Assembly: GCA_036362985.1 (NCBI GenBank)
Contig: JAYGXS010000001.1
Coordinates: 74,743,600 to 74,807,599 of the forward strand
DNA: 64,000 bases
Reading direction: 5' to 3'
Source of the DNA: Ligula intestinalis
Lineage: Eukaryota; Platyhelminthes; Cestoda; Diphyllobothriidea; Diphyllobothriidae
The notes beneath the pieces were generated by a model. That model ran no database searches and was not told where the DNA came from. It saw only the letters and a program-made list of their open reading frames with translations. The translations under genes and the position numbers were made by a program. Below are positions 51,910-62,529 of the stretch, piece after piece (position 1 is the first letter of the stretch; every line of letters starts with the position of its first letter).

Positions 51910-53105
51910 CAATAATCCATCGGGGTTGCAATGATCCGCTTTATGGTAACTAGGCACTTTTTTCCGGCCGGCATGGTCTGTGAGTGCGTGAGGGGTAAAG
52001 TCAACGAGGATAATAATTTGTCTCTTTGCCATAGAAACAGGGGAGGATTTTGATACTGAAGCTGATCCCAACAAACCGGCTGAAGGGACAATGGTGCTGA
52101 GAAGAGCAGGAAAACAGGAGCGTCATGGGTGGTGCAAGGATGCTGGAGTTTTCCGGTTGCATTGGTGGTTGCGGTAGTAGTGTTGGCGTTTTTCTATTCG
52201 AGTCCCCTTTGCCTCCGTCAGCAGGGGCACACAGTATGTAGATAAAGTCAACTGCATAACATCAGTGGCCTCACTGAAGAAGGTGAGGAGTCGCCCCACG
52301 CAGTCAGCGCACCTGAGCTCGAAGCAGGCTTTACATGGATTGACAGCAGTTGCAAACAGCAGCCGAATAGACGCCCGCATCGGTGAGTTTATAGAGAAGA
52401 GCCACAGCGACGTTGCGTGTCAGGTGAGTCATGTTCTGCAGAAAGTCTGAGTGCATTGGCCCAGCTGGAAGAAATTTCGCAGGCCAAAGTAAAGAAATTC
52501 ACCTGGACGACAGTATGGTCGGAAGAGACCTTTGGATTTTCTTCTACTCAGTTGTTTAGACTATTGCCTACAGTAAGGTCAACGATTTGTCAGCGAGTAA
52601 TAAGGCTTTCGTGTTTCCGAGTAAGGCAGTAGGTATGATGGTGACGTAAGAAGGAAGTAGGGTCCTCGACGCCTTCTCCATGTAGCCCTTCCGCTGCATG
52701 CATGAGCGGAGCCTGAGACTACCAGGGCTTATTGAAAACTGTGGCTTGGCAGGCTCTCAACTGACGCTTTATACCAGATCACGCTATCAGCCCAGTGTAC
52801 GTTGAGTGACTGACCAATGGACTGGGAGTCAGACGGCGACAGCTGCTTCTTACCCTCCCCCCCCTCACCCTGGTTTTTAGTTATCCTGTTGTGTGTGCCA
52901 AGGGAAGTCAGATAACACTGCGGCGCGCGCAGATGGAATCGCCAGCCGCATCAGCGACCGCGACCACCCCGCGTCAGACAGCACGGACAGTGTTTGAGGC
53001 CTGGGAATGAGGTCGACGACTCAGCGCATTTTCTTCACTGTAAACGGCCAGATGCCCTTGAAGCTATCACGGTGCCCTACAGGCCGGAGCGTGGAAGGTT
53101 GTCAA
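51910..53105. other. No confirmed gene; one candidate exon inside
   Basis: Mixed sequence with a C run near 52857-52864. The only coding-like stretch is the candidate exon at 52225-52423. Confidence 0.4.
52225..52423 (+). other. Candidate protein-coding exon, unrecognised product
   Basis: Open frame with a pyrimidine-rich CCCCTTTGCCTCCGTCAGCAG-type acceptor context (AG at 52223-52224) and a consensus CAG/GTGAGT donor after 52423. It encodes YVDKVNCITSVASLKK, then HGLTAVANSSRIDARIGEFI and EKSHSDVACQ, which looks soluble and helical. I do not recognise the protein. No partner exon was found with certainty. Confidence 0.25.
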
Positions 53106-53109
53106 CCGA

Positions 53110-53470
53110 CGGGGTAATTTGGATCGCGTGGTCAGCCCATTGAGTGTTTGTATGGAGTGATTGACTATCGGACTAAGTGAGGCTTCAAGGGCTCCTTCTT
53201 AATGTGGCCTTTATAGTACTCTCGCTCTGTGGGATCCGAGCCAGGTGTTGTGGCACGCTTAGAGGCGGCTCCGGCCGTGCTAGCCACACGCGTCCTCTCC
53301 CATCTCTGGCCTCCTTGACTTGGGAGAGAGTCTTGTATAGGCACCGCAAGTCTACCGTCACTTTAAACTCTCCTACGTGTAAGTCACCACGACTGCCTTC
53401 CGTTTGTTGAAGCACGCGATGGAAATAGTCGAAATTCACCGTGTAACTGTCCATTTTGATGTTTTGAGAG
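53110..53470 (-). repeat. ~550-bp dispersed family, partial copy D2
   Basis: Minus strand shares GTGGCTAGCACGGCCG, GCCTCTAAGC, ATAAAGGCCACATTAAGAAG and a 5' end GTTGAAG/TTCAACAAACGG region with copies D1 and D3. The 89-codon frame 53185-53454 lies inside it. Confidence 0.6.
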
Positions 53471-53474
53471 ATAA

Positions 53475-54535
53475 GAAGCGAATTGACCGTTCTTACGAAA
53501 CACTGGTTACGGCGATGCCCAACGAGGCCAACTTGTACACCTACTGTCCACTGACAACGTGGTCACGGAGGCTTATGTGAGTGTTTGCAACAGCAATCTG
53601 GCGTAGACAAATCTTATAGGTATATATTCCCCCGGAACCCACTATTCGATAGAACTTGAATATATCTCATCCAGTTCTCCTGCCCAGGAGCGTTGTCAGG
53701 GTGACGGCTCCGTATACCCACGGTTCCATGTTGAAGGGGGTGTCTCGGCTACTCCAGATGGAATGTTGTAGTCGGCCGAACGTCTGACTGGATTTGAAAA
53801 TTCGATGTCAGTTTTGCTATTTCTTGAGATTGTGCTTTTCAGGTAGGGGAGGCGAGTTTCACTGATGCGCCCTTCTTTGTAAGCATTATTCAGTGCTAGT
53901 TGTTGCATGACCGCTAATCTCCGCGTGCTGATGGTTAGGCCAATTTTTGAACAGTCGGAGACGAAGAAATTCACTTTCGCCTAGGCACTTGCCTCAGTTA
54001 TTGTATTAAGCATGCAGTAATTCACGAAAAAGTGTTCGTGAGCAATGGCTCTGGGAATGTCGAAAGTTCCTTTGTGCATTGAATGTTAAAAGACTGTTCA
54101 ATAATTCAGTGGTTGATGTTTCTTCCCGGCTACTCATCACGGTAGGCGTCCACCAGGACGATGAAAAATTTTAAGCTCACTGGATGGGGATGTTCAGATA
54201 GCCAAGTCACTGAAAATATTCCCGCTAGTGTGGTATTATCTGTAACGCGTCCCACCGTCCCTTGGTGTCTTGCTGTTTGCATGAGTCCCTTCGAGCTTAT
54301 GAATAGCGTCACTAGCTTGCACAGTTCATTTTGGTTCACTGTTTCAATGTGCTTTGTCACGACCACGAAGGTGCTGCGGAGGGTTGTCCTCATTTCGTGA
54401 AATTTCTCTTGTAGATGGCGAGGCTTAGAGTGATTGTTTCACAATTCATTTAGAATCTGCAATTCCGTCTGCCTGATGTCCTTGGTCGAATTTGACGTGC
54501 AGGCAAGTGAAGAAAACTCCACTTTTTTATTTTTC
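53475..54535. other. Gene-free region
   Basis: Nothing recognised; open frames are short and motif-free. Confidence 0.45.
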
Positions 54536-54539
54536 CTTT

Positions 54540-54910
54540 ATCAGTATCAGTTTATTGAGGGAAAGATAGGCGGACGCCTTTGAACTCCCTAGTATGGGTT
54601 AGGAACACGCCGCGACGGTTATCGTGGGATTACCGTTTCTGTTGGCGTTTGTATATGTAGACGATAATGGTAGATGGGCGTTCACCAATCGCGTTAAGGA
54701 ACATACTTGCCCCGTTTTGCTTTGGGCCTCAACCTCGATCCCCGACAGCTGTCACTCAGAGGGTAGTATCATAAAGGTAGAAATACATTACCAACGAAAA
54801 CTACGGAGGCGAACATGGTCATTTCTGGCTTATCATCCATCATCAGCCAGCCATACACAAACCTACGTTTAAAAAATGACCTTGACGTTCGAAATAGCGA
54901 CTCGTTGTCT
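54540..54910 (-). repeat. SINE, near full-length copy with Arg-SINE-type tail
   Basis: Minus strand starts CCCGGTGGTTAGGGCTTTGC (A-box-like), passes GGCTGGCTGATGATGG and AAGCCAGAAATGACC, and ends GGGAGTTCAAAGGCG ... TTTCCCTCAATAAACTG. About 370 bp. The end motif also occurs near 112-165 and the middle at 43190 and 51400, which shows the order of the family's parts. Confidence 0.6.
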
Positions 54911-55303
54911 AGACGTGCAAAGCCCTAACCACCGGGTAACGCCCTAGCAGCTGAGTGTCATCTGCAACTCTAATAGTCTGTTAACAGCACAGGAACCACA
55001 CACCAGCAACCGTTCGTGGCCCATAGGCTTAGCAAAATGAAGGTATCTAGCCTGTCCGTCTTGATAGTTAGAACGCCCTTCCCTAACCACTGTTCCTCCT
55101 TTCAGCGCCCCTTTCCACAAAAAACACACACTAAACAGAGAGGGTAAAATACTACCCCGAAGGATGCCTGGACCAGTTCAAGCCATCTTCCCATTGTACT
55201 AAATTCATGACCCATGGTGCGGTTTTACTCAATAATCTAAATTCTGTTGTTGGGTAGACTACTTGCTTGACATTCTAGTAATTTAAAAATCAAATAAGTG
55301 TCG

Positions 55304-55358
55304 AATAGTGTGATACATGCACAGATTAGACCCTAATCTGTGCACGCATCACACTATT
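55304..55358. repeat. 26-bp-stem hairpin
   Basis: AATAGTGTGAT..TGCACAGATTAG faces its complement across a 3-nt loop (ACC, 55330-55332). Only two A/C mismatches occur in 26 pairs. It ends 12 bp before a CTGATGA core. Confidence 0.85.
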
Positions 55359-55367
55359 GCACGGTTA

Positions 55368-55440
55368 CCCCTGATGAAGGGTTCTCAACAGCATCTGAAA
55401 AGTCAAGCAACTAACCTTCTTGTTCCAACGATCCCATCTT
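55368..55440 (+). ncRNA. Divergent hammerhead-like PLE terminus
   Basis: CTGATGA (55371-55377), GAAA (55397-55400), AGTCAAGC, then TTGTTCCAACGATCCCATC, which parallels TTGTCCCAGCGATCGAGTC at 41090-41110. Stem II pairing is weak, so this may be a decayed copy of the unit at 41 kb. Confidence 0.4.
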
Positions 55441-55812
55441 TGACTTCTGAATAAAATAACCAGTCTCTCTCTACTACAGGAAGTTGACCAATTAGGCGGT
55501 TGGGTAATTGAGCAAGTAGCTTGATTGGTCCAAATTTGGGCGAAAGAAAGCAGATTATATACGCCTGCTTTGCTTATGAGAACTAATAGTTAGTTCACTT
55601 GCGTCAGAGCGAAAGAAGCAGCCGACAGTTCGGTAAGAGAAATTAACGGCCTGCTGGCTGTAAGTTTAATAAATTTATCTGCCATAGAACGCGCGAGCAG
55701 TAAAAAGTGGAGACTGGCAGGGCAGGTGTCAACTGCACGCTAGTGGGGACCGGAAGGCTCGAGGGGCGCAGGCGAGAACAATAAATTTTCTGGTCACGCA
55801 CTCTCTGCCATT

Positions 55813-56088
55813 ACACCACCACCACCACCACCACCACCACCACCACCACCACCACCACCACCACCACCAGCANNNNNNNNNNNNNNNNNNNNNNNNNNNN
55901 NNNNNNNNNNNNNNNNNNNNNNNNNNNNNNNNNNNNNNNNNNNNNNNNNNNNNNNNNNNNNNNNNNNNNNNNCACCACCACCACCACTACTAACACCACC
56001 ACCACCACCACAACCACCAACACCACCACCACCCACACCACCGCCACCACCAACGCCACCACCACCACCAACACCACCACCACCACCT
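55813..56088. repeat. CAC trinucleotide array interrupted by gap
   Basis: Pure CAC units to 55871, gap, then CAC with CAA, CCA and TAC variants to about 56088. The open frames through it are artefacts. Confidence 0.95.
55873..55972. other. Assembly gap of exactly 100 N
   Basis: Exactly 100 unknown bases inside the CAC array. A round number suggests a placeholder, so the true array length is unknown. Confidence 0.98.
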
Positions 56089-56719
56089 TATTTCCTACCG
56101 ACCGTCGAAAAAGCATGTTGAACAAGGGCGCAAGACTGGGCGGACATTAAAAGCACCACAGAGTAGGACCGCTATTCATTTGTTGGTAACCATAAAGGAA
56201 AATAACTGACTATATAACTCATGAATTCGTTGTCTTGTTCAACGAAGTAGGGTTACAAGGTCACAAAAGGTTACCAAGGTTGCAGTCCAGATATTACTAA
56301 GCTTATGGAGAATGTCAATGCGGCTGTCAACGAGAGCTTCCCGCCCCTGTCCCTACCACTGCATAAAGCTGAAGCCTACAAAGATTACTTTCGTCGGCTG
56401 AGCACGCAAGCTGGTTTTGGCGGGCGAAACTACGTATAAATATGTGCTTGGTTTGTGTTTTAGGGATACAACATGTGTCCGTAGATGTAGAGCGGAATGA
56501 AAAGAATTTGATCAAAAATCTTTCGGTTGCGGTTCCGGTAGTCCCGCTGCAAATAAAGCAGGTGGTCTAACTCATGAAATTCAAGGATTTTTACTAGTTT
56601 CTGCCTGTAACTCAAATGCAGTCCAAGCTACGGCCGCCAGCATCTTACAGATTTTTTAAAACTTCCTTCGATCTACTCTTCCCAGCAATAAGGTGTTATC
56701 TTATAACTGTGCTTACCGC

Positions 56720-57631
56720 AATTTCATGAACGGAAAACAAAGTTTTCTGTTCTCTAAACATATGTAATTAAAAAGTTTATGTTTTTTATTTATATTCTTG
56801 TATAGTACAACACGCAAAGGCTATGAGCTTTTTCCGAAGCGTTTAATAGCATAAGAAATTCTTTGGATATCAAAAAACGCTGGATTTCGCCCCATTTCAC
56901 CACCTTTTGCCCCCAGTATACTGATCTGCGCCCATCACAACTCAGGCGGCCGACAGCTAGGCGGTTTTCTGTTGCTGTGGTGGGGTAGAGAGTGAGGATA
57001 GCCCTCGGCGCACTTCTTTTCTCACTATAATGAGGATTCCTAACTATAATTAATCCAACGCGCTTGAGTCTACCGCGGTGCGCTAATAGCCATGGTTTGA
57101 AGAGTTGCCAGCTGGCGGGTACCTTTGACACCGTAGTCGGTCCATTGTGTCTTGTGGCTGTCTGCGGGCTGAGAGTCAGACTCAATGGCTCATTCTTGGT
57201 GTGGCCTTTATGGCGCTCCATGTCGGGAGCATACCTAACGAGACGTGCTGTTTGGTATGCGTGTTGAGTGTTTGTCACGCCAGCCGTCTGCGCCCTCCGA
57301 CATTTTTTTCCGGCCTTCTTGACTCTGTCTTGACAACCGCAATCAGGTGCGTTTGTCGTCAGAGAGTGGGATGGACCCAAGCAGCTTGCCTTCACCATTT
57401 TTTCTATTTTTTTGGCTACAGTCACCGCCTGCTTCAACTTGTTGAAGCCCGTAGTGGATATCGTCGAACACGACGGTCGAACTATTCTACTGATCTGAAT
57501 GGAAATCATTTCTATCAAACAGCATTTTGCGTCTAAAGTCAACTCAATAAACAAAATGAACAAACTTAAATGGATGTTCAATTCCCCACTCAAATTTTTA
57601 TTTTCGCATTTCATCAGATACATAATCTACT
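56720..57631. repeat. Dispersed repeat R, copy 1, interrupted by insertion
   Basis: Parts 56720-56928 and 57498-57631 are collinear with the uninterrupted copy at 59414-59745 (AATTTCATGAACG ... GCGTTTAAT ... CAAACAGCATTTTGCG ... CATTTCAT.AGAT). The 277-codon minus frame 56790-57623 spans repeat and insertion, so it is a composite and not a gene. Confidence 0.75.
56929..57487 (-). mobile_element. 559-bp insertion with 10-bp target duplication, family D3
   Basis: Flanked by TACTGATCTG at 56919-56928 and 57488-57497. The uninterrupted relative at 59 kb has a single TACTGATCAG there. The inside matches dispersed family copies D1 and D2. It lacks poly(A), terminal inverted repeats and a coding frame. 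The target duplication length suits a retroposed nonautonomous element or a short DNA element; class unresolved. Confidence 0.8.
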
Positions 57632-57634
57632 GTA

Positions 57635-59410
57635 AGTGTTCGCAGGGCGAGATCCACGGAAAAGCGGCCCTTTATAGGCCTTTATTTGTCCACAATATGT
57701 GCTTGAATGTTTACTTTAGTTACCGACACGCACAGCCGCCATTTGACAAAGTTGTTTTAAATTAATGTCAAATCCGGACTGTACAAAAGATGGTCATTGA
57801 GTGTTCTCATCACTCGAAGGAGAGGTACGGTGGACGAAATATTTGCTTCAGGCCACCAAAGTAATTTAGTCAGTTTCCGATGGACTCCAGCACCGCCTAC
57901 ATTTGTCTATAATACTCTTCGTTCGGGAGTGGGATAAAATTTTATCCTTACGTTAATCAATTTATGAAATTCCTTTGTTTTTTTTAACGATTATTCCATT
58001 AGACCCATTAACTGCCCCAGTAGCGGCAGTGCATGTGTCTTATCAAAGATGCTGAATACTTTCGTAAGCAACAGTAGTAAAAGATGGGCACCTATCCCCT
58101 TTAGTAGATTCACAGAGTTTTTGAAGTCCGTGCCTGAGTACCGTGTGTTAGGGTTTTAGCCGGACCAAGTGCTAGCAACCTTTGGAGGCCTTCCTAAGGC
58201 GTCGAGCCTAGCCAAATGTCGTTGTTTGTTAGCTTTGACCTCAAACAGGCGATGGCTGTCCACACACAATGACCTTCGACCGCACGCACGCACACGAGCC
58301 TACGCAAGGCACAACTGTTCGCTGTTTCCCGGGGGTCGACTGGTCGCGTGACGGTATCCCAATGCGGCCGACCAGGCCACAATAGAACGCTCTTATAAAC
58401 CACTGTCACCCCTGTCAGGGAGAGTTGCAGCCACACCGGATAGCGAAGACACGCTAGTCCACTCCCAATGCCGGGGCTTGCACCCGAGGCGGGACAAAGA
58501 GCGCGCTGTAGATCAACCAACGGCAACAGCCACCTGAGACAGCTCCTCAGGGTTTTGTACATAATAAACCATCCTCCGGGTGGATTCCAGAATTATGCCC
58601 TTCTTATTGTGTTCTTCCTTGTGATTTCAACAGGGTGTAATTCGAAGATGACACCCGTCAGGTTTTACAACACTAGCGACGCTGAACCTGTCGTTATAAC
58701 ACTATATACGTGTATTCATCTTGTGGCCCAATCGGTGCTGTATGGGGATGGAGCTGACAGGGTTCGGTTAACCTTGCCCATTTTGCTCTCATTTTCTGCT
58801 ATTTTTATTTTATTATCTTGTTACATCTGCTGCCTTTTACTTCTTTTTTCACCTCCCCACTGAAATACATGACCTAACGAGCAGCTGCTGGACAGGCAGT
58901 TTCACAGCATTATTAGCTGATTCGGAGCCACTGAATAATAATTTGCCTCAGTGCACTTGAGCAGGATGACAAATCCGAAATCGATCCCCAAAGAGGTAGA
59001 GTGGTTAATATAATAGATAAACACTTGATCCTATTGCTGTGACTAACAGGATTGAGAATGAAAAAAAGCTAAATTCTTCTTCTTAGGAATTGATAGCTGT
59101 GGTCCACTATAAAAATAGAGATTATTCACTACTAAAGCTGGCATTTGGCTTCTTAAATTTTAAGCCTTCGAGTTTGTTTAGCCTTTTACTTTCGCCTTCA
59201 ATATATAGATTCTAGCTCGATGCTAGGCAGTTCGCCGTCTCGACTGTCAGCGAAGAGAACTATCTACTTCCAACATAAAAATGGCGGAGAAGTAAATTAC
59301 CCTAGAGGGAGGCTGGACACTCTTTCCGTCTTCCATGTAGATGGCTTTAATCATGAACTGTAGTGATGAAAATTTGCGTACAATATGCGTGATCTCATAC
59401 GTACATTAAC
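57635..59410. other. Gene-free region
   Basis: No recognised gene. The GC-rich stretch 58190-58560 yields overlapping open frames on both strands without motifs. 58563-58863 ends in a hydrophobic plus-strand frame that I do not trust. Confidence 0.4.
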
Positions 59411-59413
59411 CTC

Positions 59414-59745
59414 AATTTCATGAACGCAAAGCAAAGTGAACAGATAAACGCAAAAAAATTTCTGATCTTTATTGATGGTCTTTTATAGTGCAATATACAC
59501 ATACATAACCTTTTTTCGCAGCGTTTAATGACGTAGAAAATTCCTTGGATATCAACAAACGTTAAATTTGGCCTTATTTCACCCCTAATTTTCCCTTGTA
59601 TACTGATCAGAACGGAACTCATTTCCAGTAAACAGCATTTTGCGCCTCATGTCAACCGAATGAACAAAGTAAAAAGCCTCAAATGCGTGTTAAATCCCCA
59701 ACTCAAATGTTGATTTTCACATTTCATTAGATCTAAAATCTGCTA
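59414..59745. repeat. Dispersed repeat R, copy 2 (empty site)
   Basis: Uninterrupted counterpart of 56720-57631, with scattered mismatches. It contains TATACTGATCAGAACGGAAC where copy 1 carries the 559-bp insertion. Confidence 0.75.
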
Positions 59746-60453
59746 TGTATGTCCTATCACATGAAACGTGATAGCAGCAATTGACACGATGTCGGCAACT
59801 CAAATGTCGCACATTTTATTTTTTCGCGTAGCCTAATTCGAACAGTGCCCTTTTTGCGTGCAGAATACCCTGATAAACAATTTTATCAGTCAGACTGTTT
59901 ACAAATTTGAACAGCAATCTGCGTTAACTCATATTCCGGCTGTTTCCTATGCTATTAGCTATCCTGTCTTAAGGTTACGCATCTGCGCATGCTCCTGACC
60001 CAGATATTCTTCTGTATTATAAAGAATGATCAAGGCCTCAGTAATTCAGTACATGCTTTTTTACTTAGCACATAGAACAGAAACTGTCCAGTTGATTGAA
60101 AACACTAAAACGGTGAAATACTCACCTCTATTTCAAGGACAAACTTAAATCATTGAAATCCAACAAAAATGGATGACAAAAAGGTTTTGTTAGCACACAC
60201 AAAGGCGTATGTTTACGATTACACCTGACAATTCTATTTAAATTTACTCACTGACCAGCCTTTTGATGTATGCCTTTCTAAAGGATTTTATTCCAGTGAA
60301 GTACTTATCGGCTAAATCAAGCAAAAAACTGCTTGCCTTGATCAACCGCATCTTAAACAATGGTAAACGCGAAAAAATACACTCAATTCTCGTGAAATCC
60401 TGTTAAAGTCTATACTTAGACCGTAAGCTGTTTGCTTACAGCCATACTTTTCT

Positions 60454-60597
60454 GAGTTGACCCAAGTGTGAAAAACTATAGGCGTTTGGCGGGATTTGAA
60501 CCCGCGCATCAGAGAAAGCCTTTGCCGGAGGCTAATGCTCTACCGCTAAGCTACAAACGCCCGCTTCACGCCATGAGTTTAATCACACTTGGATCGA
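60454..60597 (-). repeat. tRNA-like SINE with inverted flanks, copy E6 (best preserved)
   Basis: Minus-strand body 60561-60481: acceptor GGCGTTT pairs perfectly with AAACGCC. D arm is GCTTAGCGGTAGAGC, a five-pair AGCCT/AGGCT anticodon-like stem has loop CCGGCAA, and T arm GCGGGTTCAAATCCCGC is perfect. The loop has C where tRNAs have U33 and the variable region is long. Flanks TCGATCCAAGTGTG and CACACTTGGGTCAA are complementary. It could be a young element copy or a source gene. Confidence 0.8.
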
Positions 60598-60718
60598 TAT
60601 TACCCGCTCAACTTTTCGCTCATATGGAATCCACCAATACGGGCGCTAGTTGACTGCCCAAGCAGGATTTCCTAAGCAATCATCTAGAATCCAACAGAAT
60701 GACTGCTAGGCTGACTTA

Positions 60719-60848
60719 ATTATTAAGTTGGTTTGGCAGATTTGCTTAATTTGAGTTGATGCGCGGGTTCAAATCCCGCCAAACGCCTAGAGTTTTTCAC
60801 ACTTGGGTCAACTCAAATTAAGCAAATCTGCCAAACCAACTTAATAAT
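60719..60848. repeat. Snap-back SINE tail with perfect 41-bp arms, copy E7
   Basis: 60719-60759 is the exact reverse complement of 60808-60848 (41 of 41). The right arm is the normal tail (TCAACTCAAATTAAGCAAAT onward). The 48-nt loop holds the tRNA T-arm GCGGGTTCAAATCCCGC and GAGTTTTTCACACTTGGG. The tRNA 5' part is missing. Confidence 0.9.
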
Positions 60849-60859
60849 ACGGCCATATT

Positions 60860-62000
60860 GTACATTATAATCATGCTTGAAAGATATTTAAGCATTGTCC
60901 CACAAAAAGCATCTGTCAAGGTGTATTCCCCTGGCGCTGATTTCTTTACTCGTTCCTTTGCTTAGACAGACTTTCTGTAAATTTAAAACTCAAGTTTACT
61001 GATTTACACGGATTTTGCACGTTTTTCCAATTTTCCGCTTTTCTAAATAGCTGATATCTTGAAACGTAATAGTAGCTTATAAACCGGAATATACCTTCTT
61101 TTTAAGAAAGCTCGTTCCTCTACCGCTTTAAGAATTAACGGGAATAGCGTGGGCTAACTTTGTGTAATAGGGATTTTTTATGGAATTCGTGAGATTTGAT
61201 GACTTAGGAAATCTACTGCAATTTGAGGCTGTTACATTTATTGAAATTGTTTGAAGGGCAGAAGGCCTTCCAAAACAGAAAAGTGTTCTTTAAATCTGAT
61301 GTACGAAAAAAACTGGTCAAATTTAGTGAAAATTGAATGTTCCAAGTAATTTACTTCGCTACTGAGTTCCACAGTTCCAAATCGTTTGTTTATCCGCCTT
61401 GTACCATAAAGTGTTATTTATATAAGCCGGAAAGCTTCCAAAGAATTCTCTTCCAGAAAAGGAGAAATAGATTTTATGTCAATGAAAATCCGGTGAAGGT
61501 AGACCAGTGCGATTGCATAGTTTTTATGAAGCAAGGGGCTGGTTCATCTTCAAAATGCTGTTTTACTAGTTCGTGGGCTTTTCTGACATAAAATTCGATG
61601 ATAGTTTTAACCACCCTGAGAATTAGAATACGCAAGTAAATATATATTGAGTACACGTGACATGTTCGGCCTTTTCTATGCCATGCCATACGATAAACAT
61701 CCTTAGACAGCTGCCTTTTGCAATCGACTACGAAAGGATACAGCATTTAGCAGCGAAAGGAGTTCCGATGTGAGTTCTTCGCAAGTATTTCCAATGCTAG
61801 CAAGGCCACCCTGCGAAAGATTAGTAACGGTAAACCTGTGCCCAGAAATAACCACGGCTGACAAAAACTTTCCAAAAATAAGCAAGAGAGTGATTTTATT
61901 AGTCGTAAACTAAGACGGTATCATTATATGCTATCATATGTGACCATTCATAGGGAATATTTGCCGATATTTTCTATGAGGATAATAAGAAAAGGGGCAA
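60860..62000. other. Gene-free region
   Basis: AT-rich sequence with no gene or recognised repeat. Confidence 0.45.
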
Positions 62001-62005
62001 GAGTA

Positions 62006-62528
62006 GTTTAAGCAGTGGATCACATATCCTCCTAGTCCCAGCATTCTGTCCTACGGAACCAATGTTAATATGGGTTTTTTGGGTGGGGAATTAGGATAGG
62101 CAGTGAAGGAAAGCTGCAGACGACCAGCCACGGTCGTTCTGTGGTTTTAATTCGTGCGGCATCGACGACGGTGCATATTTATGTTGGAATACTGGAATTC
62201 TGCAACTTACTTCAATTACTTCTATAGGCGTTTTGGCTATTAATTCCAGTGGTTTCTGACCTGTCAAGATTTTATATCTGGCTATTTAATTCAAATACCT
62301 CCCATAGTAAATGCTGTTTTTTCAACTTATTTTTCGATTTACGCGCTCTAACCTGTAGCTATATTGCGGTCAGGGTAAACAAGTTCAACTAAATTTTACC
62401 ATTTGAAACTTACTTCTTCAAACTTCTTTTACTGTCTATCCTAGTTCCCCACCGACAAAACCCCAATAACGTCGGTTCCATACGGCAGAATCCTGAGGCT
62501 TGGAGTATATAAGGTCCACTACTTAAAC
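62006..62528. mobile_element. TA-flanked TIR element, family M1 copy 2
   Basis: 523 bp. The left end GTTTAAGC..TGGATCACAT and CTAGTCCCAGCATTCTGTCC match the inverted right end (CTTAAAC before TA at 62529-62530). Shares GATAGGCAGTGAAGGAAA inside the left arm with copy 1 at 20696. No coding capacity. Confidence 0.72.
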
Positions 62529-62529
62529 T

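Noticed and set aside
55794..56125. Gly-rich and Val-rich open frames
   Set aside because: Translations of the CAC array and the N gap.
56790..57623. 277-codon minus-strand open frame
   Set aside because: It runs across repeat R, the 559-bp insertion and repeat R again; a chance fusion of repeats.
57590..57625. Hammerhead core CTGATGA-AATGC-GAAAA on the minus strand of repeat R
   Set aside because: No stem II pairing is possible in five bases, and the relative at 59 kb has CTAATGA.
60481..60561. Functional tRNA gene
   Set aside because: Stems are excellent, but the anticodon-like loop lacks U33, the variable region is odd, and the recurring element flanks are present; treated as a SINE copy.
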